Made by a program: the position numbers and the translations under genes
Notes under the pieces: model-generated
Databases searched by the model: none
What the model was told of the DNA's origin: nothing
The model's input: only the letters and a program-made list of their open reading frames with translations
Shown here: piece by piece, positions 36,294-61,679 of the stretch
Layout: every line of letters starts with the position of its first letter
Numbering within the stretch: position 1 is the first letter of the stretch
Source: Amorphochlora amoebiformis
Lineage: Eukaryota; Cercozoa; Chlorarachniophyceae
Direction: 5' to 3'
Assembly: GCA_054601695.1 (NCBI GenBank)
Contig: BAAHQB010000004.1
Span: 682,001 to 746,000, forward strand
DNA: 64,000 nucleotides

Positions 36294-37771
36294 TCAAGCT
36301 GCGAATCTGGATTTAGGCCCAGCGATCCAGGGATGGGCTAGAATTTCAGGAATGGTGATGCGATTCTTAGGGTCGCGTGCGAGCATCCTCGCTAGGATAT
36401 TCACGGCAGGAGAGGAGAGAGATATTCCCCAGCGCTTTAAGAGTCCCTTTATCATGCTTTCTCCTCCAGAGACAAGGGAGAAGCGCTTGTCCACGGCGGT
36501 GGGATACTTATACGGGAGCACGCCGGTGACAGATAGGAAAGCTACGATTCCGAGCGAGTATACGTCTGCAGGAGCGCCAAGGAATTTTGAGTGCTTCTTC
36601 TGGCGACGAGCACGGTTGCGAAGCCATTCGGACCTGGCCGCTTCTGCTCGCACGTCATATGATTCGGGCGACATGTAGTTCGGCTTCCCTGTGGAATGTG
36701 GACGGCTGACGATGCCTTGGTTGTCCATAAACTGTGCGAGGCCGAAGTCACACAGCTTGGCGTCGAAGGTTCTCGATAGGAGGATGTTCTCGGGCGAAAC
36801 ATCGAGGTGAGCGATGTTGTTGTCGTGGCAATGGGCTAGGGCACTCGCAACTTGCCCCACAATCCTCGCCGCCTCATATTCGGACAGCTTACCGTTCGGG
36901 CTTCCGGTGATGTGATCTAATAATTCTCCACGCGGGGCGAACTCTAACACTGTCCAGACTTTCTCCTTATCCTCGAACGATCCGTGGAGTTGGATAATGT
37001 GAGGATGCCATGCCAGTTCCCGTCGTGACTTAACTGAGCATACTGATTCCGAAGAATGGGTGCGGGTAGTGGCGATAGAGTTTGAAGAGTACGAGTGAGG
37101 AATACATCTTGCCAATTCCCGGATGCGACGCGAGGAGGGGGGAGCTACCGGTGCTCTGGTTTTGGGCGAAGCGGGGTAACGGCGCGTTGATGGCTTGGAA
37201 GGGGGGGGTGTCGCCTTCGGACCTAGGGTCTCCAAGAATTTAGCTTCAAGACGTGGATCCTCTCCAGCAACGCGAACTGAGACATAAACATGGGTCAGTT
37301 CAAAGGATCCATTTTCAGGCTACATATGAGGAACTCACATCGATCGTCCTTGTAGGAAAACTTGATCGCCACACGACGCTTCTCTTCTCTATCGATAGCG
37401 CATACAACCTGCCCAAACAGTGTACGACGCAGCGTGAACTGCACCTCATACTTATTTGGGAGACGCGGCTTTGGAAATTTGTTGCTTCCTCGAGGTGAGT
37501 CATCCTACCGAAAAATTGGTAGATTAGAACATGTGATAGGGCAACAAACACGGCTTTCTATGTTGAGAGGACTATTACGCAAACTAACAACCACATTCCC
37601 CGAGCTTCCTCTTAGGAACCCAAGCCCCGACTACTGTTTCATTTCTTCAACCCGGCCAAGAAAACTCACCGAGGGACGACAGCAAGCGAACAAGGATGGT
37701 ATGGACGCCTTCCTCCGAGTGGTGGATGACTTGGATTTGACTGAATCGTGATGAACGAGCATGTGTTCCAT
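36294..37771 (-). CDS. Ser/Thr protein kinase (CAMK/AMPK-like), 4 exons
   Basis: Exons 37670-37771, 37339-37504, 37223-37276, 36294-37033, giving about 353 aa. A Ser/Arg-rich head precedes the domain. Motifs: KYEVQFTLRRTLFGQV (degenerate Gly loop); Lys in RRVAIKF; alpha-C Glu in RLEAKFLETL; HPHIIQLHGSF; LEFAPRGELLDHI; HLDVSPENILL (HRD changed to HLD, catalytic Asp kept); LCDFGLAQF; NYMSPESY (APE changed to SPE); PADVYSLGIVAFL; LARDPKNRITIPEIL; HPWI. Start chosen at 37771 (MEHMLVHHD). The intron 37034-37222 is 189 nt, stop-free and a multiple of three; retaining it would add 63 residues between alpha-C and beta-4, and removing it restores a normal kinase alignment (FLETLVKSRRELAWHPH). All introns are short and lack TA arrays, unlike the neighbours. 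Substrate unknown. Confidence 0.9.
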
Positions 37772-38098
37772 GGTTGCTACGCCAGAACAGTTGCTGGTGA
37801 TCGTGTGGCGTTGGCCCGAGCTGTGAGTTTTGGTTTCCGCGACGAAGCCTGTCCTTGTCCACGTGATTTGGAGAGGCGACTTTTCGGCGATTTTCTGACC
37901 CCGTCGTATCACGTCGTTTCTAAACCACATAGCTCGGAAACTACGCATCGGCTTGTTCTCGGATTGATTCTGATGAAACCACCCAAAACTGAGAGAAATT
38001 CTCGTATTTTGACCTCTAAGAATATTCTACCCTCTAATAGTCTCCTTCATCGGAATCCACGGCACCCAAACCGAAAATCCCAATCTAATTCCGCGGCC
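37772..38098. promoter_or_regulatory. divergent promoter region between kinase and QSOX
   Basis: 327 bp between the minus-strand kinase start (37771) and the plus-strand QSOX start (38099). Of ordinary composition and free of TA arrays. An open frame upstream of the QSOX ATG runs through it but is antisense-like and lacks the signal peptide context. No core promoter element was identified. Confidence 0.5.
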
Positions 38099-51024
<12,926 letters not shown>

Positions 51025-51161
51025 AATGTACTAGGATTTATTGTTAAAAGTATTAGTATTACTATTAGTATCAGTATGAGTACTAGTAATAGTATGATTA
51101 ATACTAATAACATAAATATATGTTTATATCATGTACCTGAAATTATGTATGTACACATTTA

Positions 51162-51198
<37 letters not shown>

Positions 51199-51390
51199 TT
51201 GTGTACGCGTATATTTATAGTACATGTACATACTGCACATATATACATAGTTATATACATACATATAATATATATATATATATATGAATATATACATATA
51301 CATATCTGACACGGAAAATGTGTGTATACGTATGCGTGTACATTATTTATATATATATATATATATAAATATATATACATATATATTTAC

Positions 51391-51434
<44 letters not shown>

Positions 51435-51478
51435 ATGTATATATTAATACATTTAAATATATTATGTATAAAATACAA

Positions 51479-51519
<41 letters not shown>

Positions 51520-52096
51520 TTCATATACATGTAATGTAATTTATTATTAAATATATATATATATATATAAATACATATAATATACTAAATATATATATAT
51601 ATATATATAATATATACTAGATACATATAATATTGTGTAAGCACTAGACGCATACAATACACTACCTTTATCAGAGTTTCTCATGGACAGTGACAAGCGA
51701 CTGCTGAGTCGTCCGGATAGCAAACATCATGGTTTTCGGGACGGCTATGTATCGCTGCCGAGGCCAAGAGCAGCAAGTAGGGCCTAATTCTAGTAATTGA
51801 GGCTACACAGCTGTGTGCAGCACAATATTGTTTAAATTTAATTATTCAAGACCTGTGTGATCCGGGGATCCGGTTGTATGATTTAATTTTATCTAGTTTA
51901 TGGGAATTTAGATACATCACCTTAGGACCTTACTACACACTATTGATGCTCAATGTTACTAATGTTCCTAGTTCTATAATCAGATATTCAAAGTCATGCT
52001 AGTCATGGTGGCCCACTATCAATGTCTGGAGTATATCTAGTATCTAGAGTATATGGATGTTACATATATTATCTTATAATTAGCAAGTATCTGGAT
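51025..52096. other. convergent intergenic region (QSOX / PSRP)
   Basis: Starts after the QSOX stop with TAGTATTA-like repeats and TA arrays (51150-51620), then about 450 bp of balanced DNA (51640-52090) with CTAG/TCTAG words, and reaches the stop of the minus-strand PSRP gene. No exon was recognised. Confidence 0.45.
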
Positions 52097-52443
52097 TTAG
52101 AATGCCCTCAAAGTTCTAGCTCTAGTTGCCTGCGGAGTTGTCGTTCCCGACCTCTGGTCCATCTTCTTGAAAATCTCTGCTGCAGATTCTTCGAGTCTAA
52201 CATGAATAGAATGGAATTTTGGTATTTGGTGATGACCCATAGTATATATAATATACACATATCTTTTTTTATCGTTCGCCATAGTGTTTTTATCTAGTAC
52301 ATCTGTGCATGTTAAATATATCATATATAAATTTATGTATATATATATATATATATATAGATTCAGTTTATATATGTATAATACATATATGTATATTCTA
52401 GATGTTATATATAATACAATATAAACAATACGGATATTACAAT

Positions 52444-52478
<35 letters not shown>

Positions 52479-52538
52479 ATATATCTACATTAACGCATGT
52501 ATTTCTAAATACATACATATATTTATACACACAAATAT

Positions 52539-52611
<73 letters not shown>

Positions 52612-52616
52612 TGTGT

Positions 52617-52662
<46 letters not shown>

Positions 52663-52689
52663 GTATATGTATATGTATACATGTTTATA

Positions 52690-52741
<52 letters not shown>

Positions 52742-53034
52742 GTGTAATAGACGCCCTGTTATATTAATAGTTGGGGAGACAACGAGAGAACGTGTGGCAT
52801 GCGAGAGTGTAGGAAGGAAGAGAGGGAAATATTGACAAAAACTGAGAAGAGAGGAGGACAGAAGGGGATATTTATGAGTACCCTGTGTTGGTAGTATCGA
52901 GGATAAGCCAACTAGGGTTGTGCTTGTACAACCTAAGAAAATTGAGTTTGTTGTACGAACGTGTGGGTAATGTCTACATGAAAATACACCTATACATATA
53001 TATATATATATATATATATGAATATATATATAAA

Positions 53035-53125
<91 letters not shown>

Positions 53126-53157
53126 ATATATACATATATATATAAATATATATATTT

Positions 53158-53189
<32 letters not shown>

Positions 53190-53224
53190 ATTGCAAATGT
53201 CATATTCCATAAACATACATACAT

Positions 53225-53263
<39 letters not shown>

Positions 53264-53483
53264 ATATATATAAATATGCATGTACTGGGGAACTTAATCT
53301 TCAGGAAGTTTTCGGCTATATTAGGATTAGTGTTGTATGTTCGTATTATTGCATATGTCACATAAGTTATAAACAATCTATATATATATATATATATATA
53401 TATGTACATAAATACATGTATATACATATATAAATATATAATCTTTTTTACGTTTATATATATATATATACACATATATATGT

Positions 53484-53523
<40 letters not shown>

Positions 53524-54694
53524 ATATACATATGAATATATATATATATATTATATATATGCATATGATATATATATATATATATATGTATATATAACGT
53601 ACATATATATATTATGCTTTTGTGTGTAAATATATATGTACATGTGTACATATGCAACAGTTGTGCAATTACATGTATGTTTAAACAGGGTTTTGTACCT
53701 CTCTATTTGACGCATTTCATCCTTTATCTCTGCCAGGCTTGCATACCTGCAATTTTTTATTTTATGTACTTATGTGTTACATTATATTGAACACAAAATG
53801 AATGTGTATGTAACTCATTTTATTGTACAACATCTATGTACGTTAAGTACATAAAAACATCATATAATATATGTATATGTATGTGTATTAATGTATGTTA
53901 ATGTATATATATATATGTATATATATATACATATTTGGATACATGATATATTATTTATATAATAGATATGTATATAATATATATATATACATAATATATA
54001 TATATATATAGACGTATATATACAAGGAGAAAGAGAGAAAAATCAAAAATGATTCATTCCCCCCCCCTTACCAAGTAAATATATATAAATTAGGTAAATA
54101 TTATTATGTCAAAGATATTTATCTACATATTGATAGACATAAGTAGGTCTATATATGCGCATATACATATTTACCTAGTCTCCAGTCTACCAAACTGTTT
54201 CATCCGTTCCCCTCGTATGTATGCCAACCTCTCCGGCGCTGGTATGTACGTATATACAAATTGATTAGTATTTACCAACTATACATATATATATATATAT
54301 GTATGTATATTAATATATATATATATATATATATTACAGTAGTATATTCAACAATGTGTAGGAATGTAATATTGATTCTGTACATAAAATGCATTCACAT
54401 TACATGTTATAATGACCATGGATGGTTTGAGTCGAAGTCTCTCACTCTATCTCGTTTGTGCCTCATTCCGTATCACCCTCGTCCCTTCGCCTACCCTCTC
54501 TTTGTTCTTCTACACCTCTCTCTCTCCCCTCTTTCTCTCTCACTCTCTCTCGCTCTCTCTCTCTCACTGCCCTCGTTTCTCTTTCTCTCTCTCCTTCACT
54601 CTCTCTCCTCTCTCTAATTCTCTCTATTTTCTCTAATTCTCTCTATTTTCTTCGTGTGTAATATACCATTAAATTCCTTCCCCCCAGCATTAAT

Positions 54695-54765
<71 letters not shown>

Positions 54766-55121
54766 TATACATGTAAATATATTATATAGAATATATTTAT
54801 GACAATATACATATGTGTATATGTCTCTTACGAGACACCAGCTACCTATTGTTAGGGCTACGACTCGGTCCTTAAACTCAAAGAGCTCCTAGAAATCAAT
54901 ATGCATATATATATATGTATATATATATTTTCATACATAAAAATTTATGTTATATATACATATATATATATATATACACATATAATTTTTACACTCCTAG
55001 AAATTAGTGCACATACACATGTAAGTATGCAATTAATTATATACGTTTACATATAATTTGTATATATGTTTTTACATGTATTATGTATGAGTGCATATAT
55101 ATATATACACATATACGTATA

Positions 55122-55154
<33 letters not shown>

Positions 55155-55249
55155 TTGCATACATGCATACATGTGTGTGGATACATTTATTTATACATAT
55201 TTGTACTTAACATATGTAAAGTATACATATAAAATATATACATACACAC

Positions 55250-55282
<33 letters not shown>

Positions 55283-55437
55283 CACATACATATACATGTA
55301 TATACACATACTATTCGTATGCTAATATATATATTATACAATTGTATATATTACACATCAAATATAAATATATATGTATATTTAATTATCCATGTTATAA
55401 CTCATAAAAATAAAACAATATATTTAAAAATATATAC

Positions 55438-55483
<46 letters not shown>

Positions 55484-55496
55484 CCGATTTTTACAT

Positions 55497-55530
<34 letters not shown>

Positions 55531-55923
55531 TATTTACATATATTTACATATATATATATATATATTGTATATATCTCTAAAATATATGTATACCTTCGGT
55601 GGCTCCTCCCCAATAACTATAGGATAGTTAGCCACCTTAAACCAAATTATACAAAAGTTTAGCTTCAAGCGCACCGCCTATACACATGAATCGATAACGA
55701 CCTTAAATCCTCTAAGACTAAGATAAAAGGATAAAGGCGTCTTGCCAGCCCTCGAGGGACCTGCATGAACGTGAAATATCTGTCTTAATATGATGTGATT
55801 ATAGCATTGGGAGTAGATGTGTACCTACGATGATTAAGTCGGCCCTGTGCCACTCGGAAGGGTTCACCCCATCGTCCATACGTCTCGTGTACTCGATGCA
55901 GTCTGGATACATATTTATACATA

Positions 55924-55960
<37 letters not shown>

Positions 55961-56000
55961 GTGTTATGTTTTTAGTGTTTATGTGTGCGTTCAAAAGTAA

Positions 56001-56054
<54 letters not shown>

Positions 56055-56195
56055 TACATGTGCATGTACATCTATGTATATATATATATATATATATTAA
56101 ACATGTGCATGTACATCTATGTATATATATATGTGTGTGTGTATATAATATATTCTACAGGCATATATATATATATATTTACATATATATGTATG

Positions 56196-56236
<41 letters not shown>

Positions 56237-56276
56237 GCATACATATGAATAACTTTGCATGCATATGTATATATAT

Positions 56277-56309
<33 letters not shown>

Positions 56310-57712
56310 GTATAATATATGTGTTTATATCATTGATGTATATAACATTTAGAGGTTTAGACATCTACATATAAAATATATGTATATCTTATATATTATA
56401 TATAATATATATATATATATGTACATATAGTATATACGCATTTTCCAAAGGCATGCAGGTTGTAGGAAAACATTAGAATTATATTGTATATGTCTATTAT
56501 GTGTTGTCGTTAACATATATCCGGTTAGAAATACATTATAGATATGCCTATGTCATATTCTTATTTTAAAACTTATGTGTAGATAATCTTAGAAACAATA
56601 TATGCAGACATCTGAAAGTTCAAACCCATAATGTCCATATAATCCTCATCCACCTTCTGTCTCCTCCCAGGGGTTCCAGAGATCTCTGTCCCGAATACCT
56701 GGGATTACTTAACTCAGCTAAGCTTGAGGTATTAGTTTTACAGTAAGAATATATGGATGTGTGAATATAAGTGCCACATATATATATATATATATATATA
56801 TATACACCTATACTTTATATGTATGTTTATATATGGATATTTATAATACATATTATGTCTATATGTACACATTTAATTATTTGATAATATCCAACATCCC
56901 AAAGAGACAAGAACGTTAGGAGTTTGGTTTAGGGTTAGTCTTAGGATTAGGAGTTCCAGTTCATTCAAACACCTCTTCAAACTTAGAGATGAGAGGGCCA
57001 TATAAATCCACGATAGGGACTTGATTTTTTATCGCTGTGTCTTGCAGGAACTGATTCATGCTGAGAGTTTGGGTGAGGGTGAGAGGAAGGTCAGGGTCGG
57101 TTTATTGTTGGGATCGATGAGAATTTGGTTACTTGCGGTTCACGAGGGTGAAGACGATCATGGCGTCGGTCCGCTATGCATTGTATACATATGTACATAT
57201 ATAAATATGCACATATGTATATGCTTTTGTATACATTAAGTATATATATGTACATATATATTTACACATATTTATACATATATTATATTAAGTATATATA
57301 TGTATACATCTATTTGCCTATATATATATGTATATATTATACTTTAGGTTTTGTAAACATGTACATTATATACACAGTTATGTATATTATATGCATATAT
57401 ATATATATATATATATATATAAATGTAAATACATGTATTTATACTTTTATATACACAAATATTTATTAAAGAGCATATAATATATGTACTGCCTTAGCTT
57501 GCTCCACAACATGCTCCATCTCCTTTTCGGTCGAGACGAAACGATAGGTCATTATGTTGCACATCTCCCAGTCTGGATATTGTGTATTTGTGTAAATGAT
57601 TTCTGTAGTACAAAAATATGATATCTAGATATATGTATACATATTCATACATGTGAGTAATGCAGTATGTAGTATGATAATAATATGTCTAGATATATGT
57701 ATGCAAATGATA

Positions 57713-57750
<38 letters not shown>

Positions 57751-58223
57751 CATATACATACACACATATATATTGTGAATATATACATATATATATATAT
57801 ATATATGTGTGCGTGTAAATGTGCATGTGTGTGTATAAAAATGTATCACCGTTGCAATGAGAAAACTGTGATATCGTATTCTTTACAGCTGAAACTGCGC
57901 TCTCGCCAGTTGAATCGGACACCACAAGTACCTAACGCATGATTAGGCTTATATTGTGTCTCTCGCCTTACATATGTATATATGTATATCATTTATATAT
58001 ACATATATATATATATATATATACGTATATACACACTTATATATACATATATATGTATATGTGTATTATGTATGTATATTCTCAGCTATTCTACACATCT
58101 ATGACTTCTCTAGGGAGGACACATTCGTCTTCTTCTTCCGATGAGACTGGGTCTGTCCCTGCCACGGCCTAAAATTATATATATATATATACATATATAT
58201 TCCACATATTTATACGTACATAC

Positions 58224-58291
<68 letters not shown>

Positions 58292-58582
58292 TGCATATAT
58301 AAATATATATATTCAGTATATATATATATATGTATGTATACATATATATATATATATATGTATATTTATATATATACATGTATATATATATATATATGTA
58401 TATATTCAAGTATATAATCCGAAACCTGCGAGCCCTTTGACATGAAATCGAGCAGCGTCTTGCGATCAATCGACCTATGTTATGAATATCTTAATATTTC
58501 CTATAAAAACCGAATTTAAAGAAACTATATGTCACATTATGTATTATATATATATACATATGTACATATATATATATATATA

Positions 58583-58649
<67 letters not shown>

Positions 58650-58746
58650 GTATGTATACATATACATGTGTGTGCGCACACAGTAGGACTTTACCACAGA
58701 ACACTGTTCTTCCTAGCGATAGCACTGGCAGCCCTCGGCCGAGCAT
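52097..58746 (-). CDS. PEP synthase / PPDK regulatory protein (PSRP, DUF299)
   Basis: Exons: 58682-58746, 58426-58474, 58106-58168, 57850-57931, 57490-57572, 57133-57173, 56973-57060, 56626-56698, 55825-55902, 55702-55760, one unresolved near 55640-55680, 55594-55616, 54846-54888, 54175-54238, 53699-53746, 53286-53315, and a last exon ending at 52097. Hallmarks: [15 protein letters not shown] at the N-terminus; [35 protein letters not shown]; the P-loop-like [42 protein letters not shown]; and C-terminal [10 protein letters not shown]. This family is a bifunctional ADP-dependent kinase and Pi-dependent phosphorylase that switches PEP synthase or PPDK off and on. An acidic insert precedes the domain (SSEEEDE). 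Joins around 53316-53698 and 55617-55701 do not close in phase, so small exons are missing from the model. The target is probably the PEP synthase at 61680. Confidence 0.85.
53039..53119. repeat. (TA)n microsatellite
   Basis: Long TA run in a PSRP intron. Confidence 0.9.
54500..54650. repeat. CT-rich low-complexity tract
   Basis: CTCTCTC runs on the plus strand, so purine-rich in the PSRP transcript; intronic. Confidence 0.75.
54697..54749. repeat. (ATT)n microsatellite
   Basis: About 17 ATT units with one break in a PSRP intron. Confidence 0.9.
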
Positions 58747-58795
58747 CAAGTAGAGATAGATGACCTAAGATTAGGATAATAAGGATGGACTTGGG
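58747..58795. other. 49-bp gap between tandem minus-strand genes
   Basis: Separates the stop of the cyclic-nucleotide-binding gene (58796) from the PSRP start (58746). Too short for an obvious terminator plus promoter; either end could be misplaced, or the two could share a transcript. Confidence 0.35.
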
Positions 58796-59012
58796 CTATT
58801 TGGGTGCTTTTGGTCGAAATTGGAAGGTGCTATATTTAATTTTCGAACGTTTGAGCTGTAAATTCCCAATTTCTGGGATTAGGATTGAGATGTAAATTCC
58901 CATTTTCTGGGATTAAGATTTACCGACGCATTCGCCTGGGAGGTAGCTGCTAACTCTGACTTCTTCCTTCTTTCCGTCAGAATCTGACGGTTACAAAGAT
59001 TACATGCCTGTT

Positions 59013-59077
<65 letters not shown>

Positions 59078-59197
59078 TATATATGCTATATATGTATATT
59101 GTAAAAAATGTATAGCGTTATCATGTATATACATGTGATATATATATATATATATATATTTGTGTATTATATAATATGTATATATATATATTTATAC

Positions 59198-59228
<31 letters not shown>

Positions 59229-60009
59229 AACAAATATATGTATATGTATGTAACACATATTTGTCGATGTAATCATTTGTCTCACAATCTATGTTTTACG
59301 AACATACATATGTATATATATACATATATATATATATATATAATATATATAAATAATATATATATATATATATATTATTTATATACATGTGTAGATACAC
59401 ATGGTTATAATGTATGTATACATATATATGTATTTACATGTATACATATATAAGTTGATCTCATACTTGTATATAAATATATAGCGTGTAACTCTGAATA
59501 ATTTGTAAAGTATACCATATATGTATACATATAATATATATATGTACTAATATATTGTTATGTATTTACACATGCATATCAGATGTAAACAGAAGAAATT
59601 ATCCACCGACACTAGCGCCCTAAACACCTAGCACCCAAGACCAAACCTTCAGACTCTTTGAAAATATCGACACTTCCAGTTTCGACAATATACATGCGAT
59701 CGCCTGCCTCGCCCTTGACATTTATAGCGAGATAATGATTTTGGTAAGGTTAGGATTATGCAGAGATAGGAAGTGATTTAGGTTTGGATTTGATATGTTC
59801 CGTTGGGTTTACTACTTGCTGAAATATTCTCGTTCCGCTTGGGATTACGTGGAGTCTCATCTGATATACATATATACATATTGTATATTATATATGCATA
59901 TATTATATATACACTTTAAATATAATGTATATTTTTATATATGTATTTATATATACATATATATATATATATATTATATGTAAATATCTTTTATACACAA
60001 ACACATATA

Positions 60010-60046
<37 letters not shown>

Positions 60047-60064
60047 TTATATATATATATGTAT

Positions 60065-60118
<54 letters not shown>

Positions 60119-60248
60119 ATATATATACCTATATGCATGTGCATGTATAAACATCTTTTTATATAGCAATAAATGTATGTGTATATATGTATATGTATAT
60201 ATAATGTATATCCATATATATACATATATATATATATAATGTATATCC

Positions 60249-60289
<41 letters not shown>

Positions 60290-60302
60290 GTGTATATGTA
60301 TA

Positions 60303-60371
<69 letters not shown>

Positions 60372-60490
60372 TACTATATATATACGCGTATGTATATATA
60401 TTTAACATATGTATTATATACATATATACTCTCATATATGTAGCATATTCTGTAAATACACATACACACGTGTTTCTATACATATTAACC

Positions 60491-60535
<45 letters not shown>

Positions 60536-60714
60536 CATATATATATATATATATATATCTATATATAAATATATATGTGTGTGCATGGTTACATAATATT
60601 GGTATATTTATACAATATTAACATGATACATGGAAATTATATGATACATGCATTGAATATACCTACATATTTATTTGTATATATTTATATTTTTGTGTTG
60701 ATATAATATATTAC

Positions 60715-60767
<53 letters not shown>

Positions 60768-61483
60768 AAATATATATATATTAGAGTGTAATATATATAT
60801 GTATGTATAAATATATATATATATATATATTACTGTATAATTTATATGCGTAGGTATCATATTATAAAATGTCTATATATGAATGTGTTCGAAACTCTTC
60901 TTGACCTGATTGATGACCTCATCAAGCTCTTCTGGAACCTTTTGAAACGCTACGATCTCACGAAGACCACAAAGCTTCCCCTATCAACATCGTACTCATT
61001 TCTTTCACAAAAACCTATCCATGCCGCATTTTCAGTTATTCACATCCTAAATTAATTGAACAACCTTAAGCTTCGCCCTCAATATCGTATTCTTCTCCGT
61101 CTTCGGCTCAATCGGCACCAAATCCTCCACTTTCTTCCCTCCTGTTTCGGTCGTGAGCGGTGTCTGCGACTTGAGAAGCAGTCTAAAAGTTCCCCGACGA
61201 TTTTTCAACCGTATGGGCGACGCTGAAACCCAACGCGAGGTTCTGGGAGGGAAGAAAGGGACGGTTTCAGGTCAATGCATGCAAATCATCGGGTAATTGA
61301 TTCTAATTCTTACATCTGGCGGAGTTGAAAGGGGGATCGCGCACATCTAAAGAATTTCGTGAGTACCCAAGATCATCATTCGACGAGTCTGTTTGTGGGA
61401 GAGATGAAGACTTACCGAAGGGCGGAGATAGAGTGACAAACTAGATGGGCAGCCAGGGCGACGGCCAAAGTCGAACGGGACAT
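58796..61483 (-). CDS. cyclic-nucleotide-binding (PKA-R-like) protein with signal/transit leader
   Basis: Exons: 61416-61483, 61314-61346, 61065-61242, 60962-60994 (tentative), about 60903-60938, 59816-59860, 59647-59713, 58924-58983, 58796-58872 (stop TAG). The leader [20 protein letters not shown] is a signal peptide followed by an Arg/Ser-rich stretch ([16 protein letters not shown]), like bipartite plastid leaders. A basic/acidic linker ([16 protein letters not shown]) follows. The binding domain is [14 protein letters not shown], then [33 protein letters not shown] and [13 protein letters not shown]. The canonical phosphate-binding cassette after GE (FGE...PRxA) is missing or altered, so nucleotide binding is uncertain. 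The protein ends soon after (FRPKAPK). The exon 60962-60994 to VPEELDE join needs a 23-nt intron or another path. The gene is divergent from PEP synthase. Confidence 0.65.
58857..58924. repeat. 34-bp tandem duplication spanning a 3' splice site
   Basis: GTAAATTCCCA(A/T)TTTCTGGGATTA occurs twice. On the minus strand it duplicates the acceptor AATCCCAG and following exon bases in the cyclic-nucleotide-binding gene; the 51-nt intron 58873-58923 consists largely of one copy. Confidence 0.8.
60605..60720 (+). repeat. dispersed repeat, copy 2
   Basis: Similar to 11701-11800 (AACATGATACATG, ATTATATGATACATG, TGTTGATATA). Direct orientation with respect to the window, but antisense to the gene whose intron contains it. 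Confidence 0.75.
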
Positions 61484-61679
61484 CCGCGGGACTATTGAAA
61501 GCCGGGAAAATCGAATAGGGGGGGCCTTTTTAGATGTAGTTGTGTTATTTTGGATAATGAGGGGAGATATCATTAGATATTGCATTGGGATATGCAGATA
61601 TCCAAGGAACCCCAAATATTATTCAATTTGTCGGTGTCTCCTGGCTGCTCACAAAGCAAAATACCCGATGGGCACACAA
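61484..61679. promoter_or_regulatory. shared divergent promoter region, CNB protein / PEP synthase
   Basis: 196 bp between two start codons in opposite directions, of balanced composition. It contains GGGGGGGCC at about 61520 and several ATAT/TGCA words. An in-frame ATG at 61668 would shorten it by 12 bp. No specific factor site was assigned. Confidence 0.45.

Noticed and set aside
36265-36678. Plus-strand 137-aa frame
   Set aside because: Antisense shadow of the kinase gene.
37748-38098. N-terminal extension of the QSOX frame
   Set aside because: Open by chance through the divergent promoter; the signal peptide begins at the ATG at 38099.
58690-58755. Plus-strand peptide containing SDSTGS
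   Set aside because: Resembles the PSRP N-terminal motif, but is antisense to the PSRP first exon and has no donor; coincidence.
58975-58991. Perfect short palindrome CCGTCAGAATCTGACGG
   Set aside because: Spans an acceptor site by chance; 17 bp and a single copy do not support a regulatory claim.
59650-59740. Plus-strand exon-like frame ([10 protein letters not shown])
   Set aside because: The opposite strand encodes the unmistakable [18 protein letters not shown] cyclic-nucleotide-binding motif.
60846-61055. Plus-strand 69-aa frame ([13 protein letters not shown])
   Set aside because: Antisense of the [10 protein letters not shown] exons, which join in phase with their neighbours.
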